DNA of 64,000 nt from Channa striata (GCA_033026295.1 CM065182.1:7440001-7504000); one strand, 5' to 3'; positions 11,851-25,689 are shown, counted from the first letter of the stretch. Translations and numbers: made by a program. The notes: generated from the sequence alone by a model not told the origin.

Positions 11851-14800
11851 GCACTCAGGTTTTATACTTTACTGAAAGTATCAGTAAATATACTGCATTC
11901 AAAATTTAAGGACCCTTTGTGTAGAGTGTCTTATTTTACTTGTATAAAAAAGATTATTATTGGATTATAATTGTGGATGCAATTGATCAAAGTTTATTAA
12001 ATTTTGGAAGCAAAGTTTGAATTTTCTTTGCATTCATAATTTATACCCTTAACAATATAATTAGTTGATATTTACAGGAGTGTGGTTTTGTTTTGCGTTT
12101 TTGTAGTTTTATGATCATTGCATGAACAACCACAACACGATTTGTTGATGTTGTGGTTGCACTTGCAATCTCCTGAGTAGTGTCTTTTCTCTTGTTATGA
12201 TGTTCCCAGCTATGAAAGCTGAATATTGCTGACATTATTCATCCCACTCCAGGGGAAAATAACCTAGGTGACATACTTCAAACCTCAGAAAGCAAATAAA
12301 TTATTGAGGAGAAAGCCACTCTTGGGGTAATTTATTTGTATTGTGTGGTGTCAGCAATCCCCTCTGCCACACGAGGAACTAAATATTTTAACTGATGAAT
12401 AAAAAATGTTGTTTTTTTGTTCTTTTTTAAATAAATGACAGAGTTTTGTTAAACATCCAATGACAGTACGTCATTCAGCCACATCTTTAACACCACCTAG
12501 GTGATGGATGGCCTCTGAACATTCTGCAGATACAATCTTCCTTCCATCACCTGTCGATCATGGTCAGCACCACAACAATCAAATCACCACATGGTTGTAG
12601 CTGATCCCGGAGAGAGACAAATAAGGCATTTTCTTCTCCTTTATGTGTGTTTGATGATGCACCAGTTTGGGGAGAATCAGGCTTGAGGCTCTAAAACAGG
12701 CTCATATAAAACTGTAGATCTATCACTACCCACGACCAGCCAGTGGGCTAAAAGCTAAGAATAAGCCCCTTTCTCTCTGATCGTCAGATAAAAATAATGA
12801 CTTCCACTGTTTAATTTGCTCCACCATAATAAATGTTAGATAATCTCCTCCTTGTCCATCTATCCACGACTCCTTTTCCCAGCAGATGTCCCGCTCTGCT
12901 CTCAGCAGTAATGGCTCGAGTATTTTCAGCACTGTGGTGCAATGTGGATAGATGATGAAGGCATTCTCTCTTATGACTGTTCATGCTTCTCATTCATCAG
13001 TTATCGTTCAATGTAATGTGATCTTTTATTGGAAAATTTGTTTTATCGCTCTACCTGCAAAAGATGTGTAAGCGATGTTCAGGGACATCAACAGGGATGA
13101 GTCTTGTTGGTCCTCCAGCAGATTTCTGGTGCTCCATTTTTTTTCTATAAACTCACATGAAAAGAATAAAACACACATTTGTGCTTGATGTTTTTTTTTT
13201 TTTTATTCTCACATGCATATATTCTGATGAGATGATTATTCCAATAGGTTCTGTGTGAGTCCTGATCAGCTTAGCCTGTTGATTACCTGGAAATACTGGG
13301 GCAGCACTTCAAGACAACATGTAAAAATATTCCAAGTAAAACTCTCACTTCAACATCCTATTTAAGGAAAAACTGAGAATTATTAACTATTTCAAAAGTA
13401 AAAGTAAGAAAATGCCTCCTGTAATTAATATATAACAGTATATGAGAATAAATGTCATAATTTGAGGACATCTGTGTGTAAGCAGTGATTATCTTAACGA
13501 TCCTGGCTGAAGGGGTTTTAACTTCTTTTTGCTGTTTGGTATTTAAATGACTTCATTTTCATTATGGGTTCTTATTTTTCCATCTACTACACATTCCTGG
13601 AGTCTTCACATCTCTGTTCACCTCCAGCCTTATTATTAAATAAATGAGATGTGAGAGCATCAGACACTGGCCTCTGGAAGTCCAGCTCCACAGTGTCCAG
13701 CTGGGTGGAGGGCAGAACAGCGGTGGTTTACCCTGGAAAGTGTGTGTTGACCAGCAGCATAGATGGACAGAGATTAATATTGTGATTTGCCCAACCTTTC
13801 AAACATTAATATCCTCTCTTGCTTTGCTTCCTCAGGAGCCTGCTAAGGTTTACAGAGGAATGTGGATGGAGTGATGTCACAATCTGAACGTAAAGGTCTG
13901 AAAATGTTCTGTGTAATCCTTTGTATTTACTTTTGCCAGCCCAGTGTTGGCATCCAACAATTAGGTAACCAAGGATGCAACAACATTGTCCCTTGTTTAT
14001 CTGATGACCTGGACAAACTCTGGTGACCTGAACAAACTCTGGAAACTCTAACTCTTGACTTAAACTTAAACCAGATACAGACCTTGAAACTGACCTATGC
14101 TAATTCTGACGGAAGATTTAAACTAGACAAATGCTTAGTGCAGATGTTCAGTATCACAGTAATATTGTGTATTACTACTCACAGTACGTAACTGATCTCA
14201 GACACTGAGCAATAAAAGAAAAGACAATGGAACGCAGTATTTCTAGAACAATTATCTAATAATCAAATTAAGAAAACCTCCCTTTTCAAAAGCATTTTAC
14301 CCGAATACTGAAACAGGATCAGCCAGGACTGGGACTGATTAACCCCTTCTAACAGGACTGGCAGCAGGCCAGTGTCTTGCTCTGAGTCAGCTGGTTCACT
14401 TTCCAAGGTGTCACTGATACACTTCACCTATGAGCAGGAGTGTCTGAACTGCCATGGGGCCTCGGTATCATCGGTCAATGACAGCAATAAGGACAAACAG
14501 CGGTCACCTGAACATCAGATATCAACCGTTTTGTAATTCAATCTAAATTGCAGACATTGCAAGCCAAGTATCCATATCATTTGTTTGTGACCGATAGAAA
14601 CTTAATGTGCTCTGTGAGCCAGAAGATGTAAACCAATCTGGAGCAGTCTGTGCGGAGACATCTAAAGGACATTTGGGGTTAAAAATACATACTGTGTTTA
14701 TGTGTGCATCGTCTCCTACTGTTCCTTTAGTCCTCTGTGGCTAAATAAATGCATGGACACTTAAAATAATAGTATGGCTTGTGTTTGTGACCTTAGATTA

Positions 14801-15880
14801 CCAGCATGTACAGTGATTTGAAAGGATTGGGTCTTTTTAAGGGAGAGTGTATTGATTTCCAGATCATGTTGCATTTAGACTCTGAAAGTTACAGTAGGAG
14901 TTTGAGGACAACGGATGAATGTGATATATTGGATAAAAAGTGCGTATACCTCCAGTCAAGGCTGTAACGACAAAAAATGTTAATTTAATGCACGACTGTG
15001 ATTATAAAGTTTGAAAGCATCTTTCATCTGCAACCTTCAAATAAAATATTAAATTTTCATTATGTGCAGGATATTTCGTGGGCAAGTAAGATAGTTAATG
15101 GAATATTGCATTATAACTATCACTATTTTATTTAGAAAATGATTTATTACATTATATAAAGACTAGGACTGGTGACAATAAAGTACATTAAGTATATCCT
15201 GTTTCATCTTTCATTTATGTAGAAATATCCATTTTCTTGTTTGTACTTTATTTTTCCAAATGAACTTATTATTACTGTATAAATGATTCCACATATGATG
15301 CTTCATGAGTTTAGGAAAATCCCAGAATCCAACAATGGTTTTAGGATCTGGACTCATTTGATCAGTCCACAGTTGCCACTCGAGGTGCACAGACTGATCT
15401 GCAGCCACAGCTAACTCCTCTGAGTGACTTGGCTCTGTTTGGCTGGTTGTGTATGTCTGACTGTGGCTCACTCCATTACAAGTCTAAATGACTAATTAAT
15501 GGTGCTGGGACAGGTGACACCGGCTCCTCAAGATACATTTACATCCCCATCCCCGCAAGGCTCTGACTGGACACCACTGCAATTCTTCACTTCGCCCTCT
15601 CCTCCCTCATCCCCTCATGTCTTATTCATCGGATGGCGGAGTACTGTTTAAGGAGCAGCTCTGCAGATAGACAGATGGACAGATTGAGAGACAGGCCAAC
15701 GGGACAAATAGAGGCACAGCTAGGCTTCGTTTGGGATGCTTGGATCCTTTGGAGGCAGAAAGAGCGAGGTTTATGATGTGTTACTATCTTTACTGGAGTT
15801 TTGCAGTAGTTTGTCTTTAGGGGAGACAGATGAACCCTGATCTCCACCATCACAGCGCACCCACTCTACTCTCTGGAGAG

Positions 15881-15882
<2 letters not shown>

Positions 15883-15930
<48 letters not shown>
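15883..15930 (+). repeat. (GT)n microsatellite, about 24 units
   Basis: Uninterrupted GT dinucleotides. The read-through translations on both strands are poly-Cys-Val or poly-Thr-His and are not genes. Confidence 0.97.
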
Positions 15931-15934
<4 letters not shown>

Positions 15935-16990
15935 AAACCATTTTATTCACAGTTGAGTCCTTCAACTTCTCACCCTGCCGGCTTTTTTGAAGTGATGGAC
16001 ACTATCAAACATACACACTCAGTACAAGAAGAAAGATGCAGGAATTTTTAGAGCGTATTACTGTGTCCTCATGAGGACTCTGGTGTACCACAGTATGTCC
16101 CCCAGCATCTGTCTTAGGGGAAACAGCGTCGGTAAAAGAGAAGTGTGTGCCTTCAGCCGTTAATGGTCCCATGCAGCACTGTGCAGAGCAGTTTGGGTCA
16201 CTTTCAGAGATAACAGAGTTATGTCTTTTAGTTCCAGAGGCTCTAGAGAGACACAGAAAGAGATTTTTACTTTTAATGAGGTTTTTGTTTGTTCTCTAAC
16301 AACCCGGTAAATTGCCTAGAAAATTAAAACAAATATTGCTAATCAGTCAAAGGTAAGAAATTTGTTAATAAACAGTCCTGGCTGGATGATTTCAGAATTT
16401 CAATCTAAATGCTGCACAAATATGAAAGGATTTGGAAACGGAAATGGAAGGAGAATATTGTTTTACACACTGTAAAGCAACAACTCAAACATTATTTGAA
16501 TTATTTAAACATCTGATTTACATTGTCACATCCAGAACTGCAGAGACCAGCACTGTTAGCACACACAGAGGATCAGCTAAACGCCCTTTGGCAAAGGTCC
16601 AACAAACAGTGTGTAAATGCAAGTTCAGCCAATAAAAGTGGAGCAATTTCAAAGCTCTAGTCTTGTCTCGTACTGCATCTTTGTGTGGTGTCCTCTCGCT
16701 GTGATGCACTGAGACACTGAGCAGAGTTATTTTGGAATTTCTACACCCAGAAGACTGTTTCTGCCGAGTTTAAACGGTGCACGTGTGCCCGTGTCCTTTA
16801 CGCGGGTCACGGTGGATCATTTGAAATTATGAGGCGGTGCAGCGTGTGTCAGTCATGTGCCAGCTGGAGGGAGGGCGGAGTAAAGACCAGGTTGGCGAGT
16901 AAAACAAGGCTGATGGATGATGAGTGATGTAGTGATGAATGACGACACCAAAATGTAAAAGTGAAATGCCAGTGCGCACATTTAAACCTA

Positions 16991-17009
16991 CACACACACA
17001 CACACACAC
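16991..17009 (+). repeat. (CA)n microsatellite
   Basis: Short uninterrupted CA tract; a second short CA tract lies near 17167-17182. Confidence 0.9.
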
Positions 17010-19125
17010 TTTAGTCATGCGTACAGAACTCACTAAGCACTTGTACACAGTCGCTAATTTAGAATTTGCTCCAGAGCTGTCAGAAATAACGACACACCTG
17101 AGAATAACAGCGGAAAACTCCATGGCCAGGGTTACTGGCATCTGATCACTCACCCACAAGTTTACACGCACACACACACACACTGTCGTCAGGAGATAGG
17201 GATGGGCAGCCTAGAGTAAACCAATTACGAGCTCCAGCGTTACGTTGAAGGCCACGAGGAGGGCACCACAACAATACGCAGGCGTCACCCTGTGAACATC
17301 AGCCACCGCTAAATCAGCCCTCTGCATCGACTGATAGAGCGGACGCCTGCGAGGCAGGCACAGGGGCCCAGTGTCAGGAGGACTGAGCAGATGTTCTTGT
17401 TTGTTTGGGGGAAGAAATACTGTCCCATATACCTTAATAGGACAAACAACCTGACATTAATACGAGGCTTTGTGCTTATCAGGAGAAGCAGCCAGCAGTG
17501 AGGCCCGTCTCCATCATTCAGTCTTTGTTTCCCCACTAGCCAGTTTGTACTCGCTGCAAATCCCTGCAGCACAGTTACAAAACCTTGTGAAAGGCCTGAA
17601 ACTAGGGGTGGCTGTTAAATCAGTGGCTTAATGACTGAACACACACTGTGGGGATGTGATGTCTGATGCATTCACATATTTACAGCTGGGCCCGTCAGAC
17701 GACAGAGTGGTGAGCAGGTCTAACTATTAATACTGTAAACAGATGAAAACCACACAGCAAGCGAGGTATACGGAACCAAATAAACGTTCCTTTGAGAAAC
17801 TAGTTGCTGTTATACATAATCAAATGTCCTTTTTCTGTGCAGTTTAGACAAAAATCATCATAGGCTTGTGGAAAAGAAAAAGACTTGAAACTAAATAAGA
17901 GGCAACTTACTAAAAAAGTTTTGCATCATGTGGACACATGCTGGTTCATTTAATTTGGTTGAATGGCTAATGTAGTCAGGTCACTGTTAAAAGTATTTTG
18001 TGTTAAAAATCCATTCAGTTATTTTTTTATCAAACATGACCGTGACTGTATTTATGAGAAACTTCTCTCGAGCTTTTCTCACTGCTCTTCCTTCTGCAGT
18101 CACAGCTAATGCCACTGTCCTGCTCATTTGACACCGTCCATGGAGTCAGTGAATGAAGTTTTTCCCTCATTTATTCCTCAGCTTAAACAAAAGCTTCTTC
18201 CTCTTTAGTTCATTGCATCTTTCCATTGCTGAGTTCCTTTTCTCCGACTGAAGACTCGGGCGGTGAAGTGCTGTTGTGATTTGTGGATCTGTCCGTGGTG
18301 CTGAACCTCTAACTCAACTTTCTCAATTTGTTTCTTCCTGACCTCGGACTTACTGCTTTTTACTGATTCAATCTCGGTGCTTCTACCTTATTTATGTCTT
18401 TGACTTAAACCATTTGCTCAGCGCAGACATAAATTTGATGGTGGAAGAATAGCCAAAATATTGTTATGATTTCCACTTAAGACAAAAGCTGTATTGAACT
18501 TTGGTGCTGTACCAAACTAAAGCTCCAAGCCTTATGACTTAATCACTGTATAATTCACTTAACCTCGTGACTTGCAGACTAAAATATAAAACTCCATTAT
18601 TTCATCTCTTTGTTTCAGATCCTCCCCTCATGGCAGGCCATTCCAAGCCAAATCTCTGGGTTGGAAGCAACTTCTGTGTTCAGACATACTGATTTTTTTT
18701 GCCAGGACGCAGGAGGCATGATCATCTCTCTAAAACCACTTTTCTTCTTTGGAAAAGGAACCAATCAGAAAAAAGTGGACAAAACCCCAACAAACAGACT
18801 CCACAGTCCTCGAACATAATTACAGCAGCAAACACTTAGGAAGAGACAGCAAAGTAAGGCTGGAATAATGGGAGCGTGATGTGGAAAGGAAACGGCCAAC
18901 TCGCTCGCAGTTAAATTATCCTGAAACAATCTGCTCATAATGAATGGGGTCATTTGTCGTTCAGACCGGGGGAACCGGGTGTCGATATCACATCTACCCC
19001 AGCAGAGAACACCTCCAACTTGGAAATGCATCGTTACTGAGATATTGACATTTTTCCAATATGTCAGCGTGACGCCACGTTAACTGGAGACGACGAGCGA
19101 TGATGAATTAAATGTACCTGCAACC

Positions 19126-19253
19126 TGCCTCTCTCTCTCTCTCTCTCTGTCTGCCTCTGTGTCTCTCTCTCTCTGTGTGTGTCTCCGTCTCTCTCTGTGT
19201 GTCTCCGTCTCTCTCTCTGTGTCTCTGTCTCTCTCTCTGTCTCTCTCTCTGTG
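19126..19253 (+). repeat. Polypyrimidine (TC/TGTC) tract upstream of the LRR gene
   Basis: About 128 bp made almost entirely of tctc with tgtg and tccg interruptions, nearly purine-free on this strand, ending about 285 bp before the start codon of the LRR gene. Such mirror-like tracts are prone to slippage and can form triplex DNA; a promoter role is only possible. Confidence 0.9.
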
Positions 19254-19537
19254 ACAGGCGTCAAAAATACCACCAAGGGAGCTCGGATCAGCAGCTTTCC
19301 ACACAGCCAGAATCGGCTGTTGTCCACCGGTCCCGCGCGTAAACATCCCTCCGAAAACTCACCTTTTATTCGGACACGGACACGAAGCACCGGGATGAAA
19401 GTGGATGGAGCGTTTTGCCGATTCGGATGCTAAAGAGTCGGAGATGTCGGACTGATTCGACTTCACATGCCTGAGAGGACTGTGCTCGGTCGCCTGCTTT
19501 GCGAGACACGTCGGCACACGCCTGCCTCAGGGCTGGA

Positions 19538-20611
19538 ATGAGGGAGAAGATGTGGATATTTCACGGCGCCGACCACCCGAAGTGCGTCTTTGCGCTGTGG
19601 AACCAGTGGTGCTTGTGTTACGCAGCTGTCGTGTGTTTGCTGTCGACCCCCGTCAGGACCGCGGACGCTTGTCCGTCGTCCTGCGTGTGCGCCAAAGAGT
19701 CGGGGACGGTGACTTGCCGCGACGGGGAGGACACTGAGCTGCCGGGGGACATACCGGAGTGGACGACCACCATGATCGTCACGGGGAGAAACATCTCAAC
19801 TTTACAGCGTGGTGCGTTCATGACCAACGGCACGGAGTTGGAAATAACGACACTCTCGCTGTCCTATAACGGGATACAGACCCTTGAACCCTACGCGTTC
19901 TTGGGTCTCCCCCGGCTGCATTTGTTGGATCTGAGCCACAACCAGCTGGCGTCTATCTCGGCCCGGGCGTTCCACGGATTGCCGGAGCTGCGCTCGCTTC
20001 ACCTGAACCGCTCGGTGCTGCCTCCGGCCTCGGGGCAGCTCGCCAACGCGCTCAGCGCCCAAAGTTTGCGCAACCTGCACAGGCTGGAGTTGGCGGGAAA
20101 CAGACTGAAGTCGATTCCCCTGACGAGGTTTGACGTGTACAATCTCCACGCCCTGGTTCTGGTGAATAACTCCATCGAGAGCATCGGGAGGGAAAACGTC
20201 ACCAACTTGTACCAGCAACGGCGCATCCGCGTCTACTTGTCTTTGAACCCGTTTCGCTGCAACTGCGACCTGGAGGCGTTTTACTACTGGCTGAAGAACT
20301 CGTCCCAGTGCCCGGACGCCGGGGGTCTGCTGTGCAGCGAGCCGGACGCCAAGAGGGGGAGTCCTGTGGAGAAGCTCCGCGTGGAGGACGTGGACTGCAC
20401 GAACGAGAACCTGGAGGCGGTTTCCTACGTGTTCCTCGGCATCGTGCTGGCGCTGATCGGGGTGGTGTTCCTGATGGTGCTGTACCTCAACCGCGGGGGG
20501 ATCAAACGGTGGCTCAACAACATCCGAGAGGCGTGCCGGGACCAGATGGAGGTCTACCATTACCGCTACGAGCAGGACTCAGACCCGAGACTTGCCAACG
20601 TGGCTGTTTAG
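19538..20611 (+). CDS. tpbgl: Trophoblast glycoprotein-like (5T4/WAIF family) LRR membrane protein
   Basis: Single-exon, GC-rich gene for a type I membrane protein of 357 aa; the family includes TPBG/5T4, a surface glycoprotein that dampens Wnt/beta-catenin signalling. The first in-frame ATG is at 19538; the frame runs a little further upstream but without ATG. A signal-peptide-like stretch (WCLCYAAVVCLLS) is followed by an LRR N-cap (CPSSCVC). Leucine-rich repeats follow (LSLSYNGIQTLEPYAF; LHLLDLSHNQLASISARAF; LHRLELAGNRLKSI). The LRR C-cap contains NPFRCNCDLEAFYYWL. One transmembrane helix lies at about residues 294-317. The short tail carries IKRWLNNIREACRDQMEVYH and ends in LANVAV, possibly a PDZ ligand. 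Sequons include NIS, NGT, NRS, NNS, NVT and NSS. The tail fits TPBGL slightly better than TPBG, and the coa4 neighbour agrees with human 11q13.4. tpbga/tpbgb is the alternative. Confidence 0.88.
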   Translation: MREKMWIFHGADHPKCVFALWNQWCLCYAAVVCLLSTPVRTADACPSSCVCAKESGTVTCRDGEDTELPGDIPEWTTTMIVTGRNISTLQRGAFMTNGTELEITTLSLSYNGIQTLEPYAFLGLPRLHLLDLSHNQLASISARAFHGLPELRSLHLNRSVLPPASGQLANALSAQSLRNLHRLELAGNRLKSIPLTRFDVYNLHALVLVNNSIESIGRENVTNLYQQRRIRVYLSLNPFRCNCDLEAFYYWLKNSSQCPDAGGLLCSEPDAKRGSPVEKLRVEDVDCTNENLEAVSYVFLGIVLALIGVVFLMVLYLNRGGIKRWLNNIREACRDQMEVYHYRYEQDSDPRLANVAV

Positions 20612-22818
20612 CCCCCCTTTAATTGGGGGGGGGGGTCTGTCATAGTAGTTTTTAAAAGCAGTTTCATCATCCTCAGCAGCTGGCCTGTAACACCCTGGGA
20701 CACGCACAGAGCCAAATACACTGACTATAAGAGACTTGAGTTCATCTCACACAAACTTGTGCATATGTGCATCTTCTCAGAAGACATTTTCATGTATAGG
20801 TCAAGCACCTTCTGACTTACTTGGCATTGAGGATCTTATGAGATTTATTATTACGTATCTTATTAATCGAGAGACATTTATGCAGTAAAGTTATGCTGAT
20901 GTGAAAAACTGGAATCAAACGGTGAATTGATGTTATTACTGACAGCTCCAGCGTTTGCAAACTTTATTAGGCCAGTAATCCTGCAGCCAGATGTGGGTAT
21001 TTGCACTTTTCTCCCTCACTCTGCAAACTGTGAGAAAGAGAAGTGAACTAGAGGCAAGGAAACGGACATCTCGATTGGAGAGTCGTGTCTGTGCAAGCAG
21101 CTAGAGTCATATTTCATCATCAGCCACATAAGTTACTAACCATAAGTCTTATCTAACGTATCATTTGACAGCAGGTCAGTTTATCAGAAGAAGGGCGAGA
21201 GTGGAATAGATAGAATCTGGGCATGCATGTGGTTGTCATAGGCATAGAAAACCAACAACATTAATAAAAGGTCAAATAAAAGAGGCGACTAAGCAGCGTT
21301 CTTTGCCACTGCATTTTATCTTCACTGTCAGGAGGTGTTGACTGCGTCTGACATTAACCACAGTAAATGCTTTCCTGTCAAAGGTCTCTTTTCCCTTTTT
21401 GTAAACTTGCCAGGCAAGTGAGGGAATAAACTACAGAAAGGCGTCACATCCTCGCCACCTCTGCGCTCATCAGAAAAGGTCGAAGCTCTTAATTTGTTTC
21501 TTTTAAAAGCACCTAAAGAATAAAAGACAGGCAGAGGTCTGCACAGAGAGACGTCTCAGAAAGCCATGGCAGTGTTACTCTCATCAGCGCTGTGACTAAT
21601 AAACCGTGGAGAACAGCGATCGACCTATGAAGTCAGTATCTCTCCATGTCCCAGAGCTCATCAACCCTCTTAACTAAGGGTCTACAGTATGATCAAAGGG
21701 ATTTCGGAACCAAGGTCAAACATGAAAAGCTGGAAAAACAAGTGTGCGTGTCTGAGAGAGGGTGTGTTGATTTAATTCTGCTATGTAAATGAGCAGTAGC
21801 AGAATTTAGCTGATATATTGCAAACAGATGTTAAATAGAAATTAAACTACTTTTGTGGATTTTCTGACAACACAAGCAATAGGTGGTCTCATGCTAACGA
21901 ATGGCTCTGTCCTGCAAATGAATATATACAATATATGATGATATTTGTTTTCTAATGTGCACATGGACGATCTTGGTGTGAGTATTTGACTATGTCAGCA
22001 GTGCAGACATGGAAATGTCATTAAATCTCATGTCAGGTGACAGTGTGCCACACACTGTCGTGTTGTACACTGAGCCAGAGGAGATAAACCTAATCATACG
22101 GACGGCAGTGTTCAAGGATGCACGTTGACCTGACTTATCTTGACATCATGTACCGTATATTTGTGCCGTTAAATGACAGAGCGACTGTGCTGACTGTGGC
22201 ACAGCAGGGCTCTGGGCTAAATGCTAAAGTCAGCACACTAACAAGCTCCCAATGCTTTCACACAACTGGTGTAATGGTCAAAGTAGACATTTGCACGTCC
22301 AGCTGTTGACCTGGTGATGGTGCATGAAGAACTGACCATGTGAGTAAGATATTTTACTCAAAACCATCCTGGTGCAAATAGAAGAAAGCCAAGGGATTAA
22401 GAAAAGATTTGTCCAAAATCTAAATATTTAATGGGGATTTATCCAAAGGTTGAGATAGTTTTAGGTGAATCAACATTGCTGTTCTTGAGTTGAACTTCCA
22501 GAAATAGAACAGTATTGATGTAGAGCTGCCTAAAAGTAATTTGGCCAACAACTTTCTCATTGATGTCAAATCTTACCGTTTGAGGTTCACGTTAAAAACG
22601 AGTCAAAGTCACGTATGCACCGAACCTTATTGATTCAGTGAAATGTTTTTGTTACCTGATATCGAAGAAACACGGGATCGTCTTAGGACACAAAAATCCC
22701 CAACTAGGCGTTTATTTTGCACAGGGAGAAAATGAAACGAATGAGAGGATCTTGTGTTCATTTAATGACAGATTGTATTTACTCTGCACAATATCTCAAA
22801 ATAACAGCCTCAGTGTAG

Positions 22819-22820
<2 letters not shown>

Positions 22821-22852
<32 letters not shown>
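22821..22852 (+). repeat. (AC)n microsatellite
   Basis: Uninterrupted AC dinucleotides, about 16 units. Confidence 0.97.
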
Positions 22853-22855
<3 letters not shown>

Positions 22856-23747
22856 AGTGGAACAACAAGCACTCGACTGGTTGAGGATCACATTTTTCCA
22901 GAATTATTTTCTGCTGTGTTCTCTTCTTCACTCTCACAATATTTATGTCAACTGGTACGTCATCTCTGAAACAGCACAACTTCACTCTATCTTTGACTGC
23001 ATCTTTTCTGTCTCGTCACCATCAGTATTTGGTTTTATTCTGGGACATAAATAAAGAGGCAGAAACAAAAGAATGTTCTGCTGTTGGTGAAAAGACTGAA
23101 TTTGTCCACTCTCCGTGTTCAAACTCTGCACTCACCGTGTTCTTCACTCGTCACTGCTCCATTTCTTTGTTCTTCCATTTTTTTCTTATAGTCTTTTGCA
23201 AACACATCATTTGTCAGACTTCCTCTCTGCCCCCACCCCGTCTCTGTTCCCCCCCCCCCCCGCTCCTCTTCATCCAGGTAAATGACTTTATCCAGTTGAG
23301 TGACTTTGTAAGGACACAGGGACAGGGTTTAAGCTGAGCCCAGCAAACGGAGAGAACAGCAAAATAAAGATAAAGCAAAGGAGAGCGGAGAAAAGATTCA
23401 TTAGAGTTCTTCAGTCCAGGCACCAAATGTCCTTCCCTTGTGCAAAGCGATGACTCATCGTCTTGCTCTATATGTGAATGTCTGCGAGGCCGAAGCCCGG
23501 GCGATGAAATAGGGGAAGTGAATGAATGAAAAAATGTCTTTATCGCTGAACAGTTTGCTGTTATCAGAAAATCCACTCACATCCATGTGTCTGAATGTTA
23601 GGTCACTTTTTCTCTCTTTCGTCCACAGAAAAACACTTTGACAATGAATGTGTTGTCTCACAGGCCATCAGCCACTGATGGAATAGTACGGCTGCTGTCA
23701 CACATGCAGATGCTGCAGGCTGAATGTAGTAACCTCTCTCTGTCTCC

Positions 23748-23755
<8 letters not shown>

Positions 23756-23784
<29 letters not shown>
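23756..23784 (+). repeat. (CA)n microsatellite following a TC-rich tract
   Basis: Compound tract: tctctgtctccctctctctc then about 14 CA units. Confidence 0.95.
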
Positions 23785-23790
<6 letters not shown>

Positions 23791-24479
23791 ACAGCCTGCC
23801 CCGGTGAAATTGGTTTGTTCCCGGTTTCCCATTATAAGACCAGTGTCGCTGTGGGAAAGTTTAATCTGTCACATAAGAAACTGCCTGATGAGACGCAGCA
23901 GAAGGTGCTTAAATGTTTCAGGACACAATTTCCACATTTGTCGTGAGCCCAGTGGTGATGAAAACTGTGTGCAAATGTTTTCATCTGACTTTTCGTTTCC
24001 TCTTTCGTACGCGCTCAATCAACGTCCTACACAAAAACCAGCAGGCAGAACTTTGTCTCAAAATAGTGTCTCTGTGTAAACATAAATCTGTCACAGTAAG
24101 AAGAGTTTTATTGGAATTCTGACATATTGTTATAACGAGAACGCAACCACGAGCAACTGATTACAACGGGGCTTGACACAGTTCACAAACTGCTGTATGT
24201 AATGATGAATAGCTCAAACTTACATCCTGACTGAGAAATGTGGTCAGATTTGTTCAAACTAAATTGAGAATATTGATTAAATTAGAACAAATGCTCAATG
24301 TGAGACTATATATATACATATATATATAGTTTTAGAATCTGCATGTGAACACATACACCACTTTACTGGTATTGAAAAAGCTTTGTGTGTATGGTTTATC
24401 ATGTGGAAATGCACAGTACATTAGAGGTAATGAGAAATTACAATGCATCACTGTCACGTTTGTAGTTTGGTAATGGAGC

Positions 24480-25290
24480 AAAGGGCAGGAAGACAACAAA
24501 GGGAAGTGTGAGCAGAATTTATTTATTTAATCCACACAATCAAGGTAACTGAAAATCACTCCGGAAGGGAGGAGAGAGTCAATATAACTTCAACAATAAT
24601 AGGGGAATACTTAATTTAATTATTCCATTAACTAAAACAAGAACACAATTTAAGTAATAAGACCCAGGCTAAATAACTGAATAATCAAACGTAACCGGAC
24701 TGAATTAACCAGGGACCAAACAAGAATCAGTGTAAGTGGACTAGACACGAATAGGTAGAAAGAAACTGGGGTGTTAAACCCGATAGACAGACTGAGCAAG
24801 AACTAAACATCCGGGCAGATAGAACAAACTAGTAAATTATACAGAAAGGCAGAGAGTGAAGATGACCTGGAGAACGGAGGAAATCAACACAAAGCAGGCC
24901 AGAGGAACTAAACAGGCTGTGAGCAGAGAAATCAACCACAAAGACATCAAACTAAACCAACGCACAACAAGTGTGACACACACAAGTCGATGATAAGGAG
25001 ACAGGAGCAAGAGGTGCACAGGTGAAGACATCAGGAGTGGTAATGAGAGGTGACGTTGCCACGATGAACTATTGAACAGGAAATGAGGGGAAAGGACTTC
25101 CAAAATAAAAGCTAGGAACAGGAAGTAGAGCTGGAGAGGGAGAAAAAGCAGGACAGAGGGGGAGAGACAGAGAGGGGGAGGGACAGAGAGGGGGAGGGCA
25201 GGTATGGAAACTGACGTCTGTTAAAAAGTGGGCAAATAGGGACAGGGATGGTCAAAGGTGAGGGCAACCAGAGTCCAGAGTGGGATTCAT
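24480..25290 (-). repeat. Probable interspersed repeat ending in a purine-rich minisatellite
   Basis: The stretch resembles a known class of teleost repeat: a Lys/Asn-poor AC-rich body with phrases such as ACAGGTGAAGACATCAGGAG, then GAACAGGAAATGAGG and ACTTCCAAAATAAAAGC. It closes with a purine-rich tandem segment at 25151-25200 (gacagagagggggagg, about three times). The family and exact ends are not assigned. Confidence 0.35.
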
Positions 25291-25689
25291 GACAATGGCG
25301 GGTAAATGAGCTTCTCTCGTGTCCATTGTTGTTCCCTTGCTCTCTAAGCTCATGAATGGATTTTAATAGAATTCTATTTAATATTTGACATAAATATTCA
25401 GGCCACTGATAATGTGTGCATAGTTAGACGGTGACTGAGATTCTCCCAGGAGGAAGTGATGGGAGAGGACGAGTCAATGAGGATTTGTTAGGCTGCAGCT
25501 GAAAAACACACAGCTCTCAATATGTGTGAGAGCAGATGTAACCCTCATTGACTTACTGTTAGTCTGAACCACCAATTTGCTCCTATGTGTAAGTCAGCAA
25601 CAACTGGACACTTGAACAGACGACAAACAGTCTAACATTGAACAGTGAATGGAACAGGAAATGCTATTAAGCAGCAGTTAGTGCTTGTG

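Larger units (their letters stand above)
11851..19125. other. Intergenic, no gene seen; several microsatellites
   Basis: Seven kilobases without a supported coding exon. The ORFs present are under 120 codons, overlap simple repeats or have no recognisable domain. A poly-T run lies near 13190-13205. Regulatory sequence for the downstream LRR gene could lie here, but none can be pointed to from sequence alone. Confidence 0.55.
20612..25686. other. Intergenic, no gene seen; microsatellites and repeats
   Basis: Just after the LRR gene stop there is a C6 run and a G-run (20612-20636) able to pair. CA tracts lie at 22821-22852 and 23756-23784, and a C-run at about 23250-23261. An AT palindrome is near 24306-24330 (tatatatacatatatatata). 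No coding exon is supported. Confidence 0.55.

Noticed and set aside
15771..16051. Frames reading poly-Cys-Val or poly-Thr-His
   Set aside because: Translations of the GT microsatellite.
19064..19433. Arg-Glu-Thr and Ser-Leu-rich frames before tpbgl
   Set aside because: Translations of the TC-rich tract.
19499..19537. N-terminal extension of the LRR gene
   Set aside because: It begins at TTG; the first ATG of the frame is at 19538.
19802..20560. 252-codon open frame antisense to tpbgl
   Set aside because: Opposite a GC-rich LRR coding sequence; the product is low-complexity (V, Q, H, R rich) without domain, a typical shadow frame.
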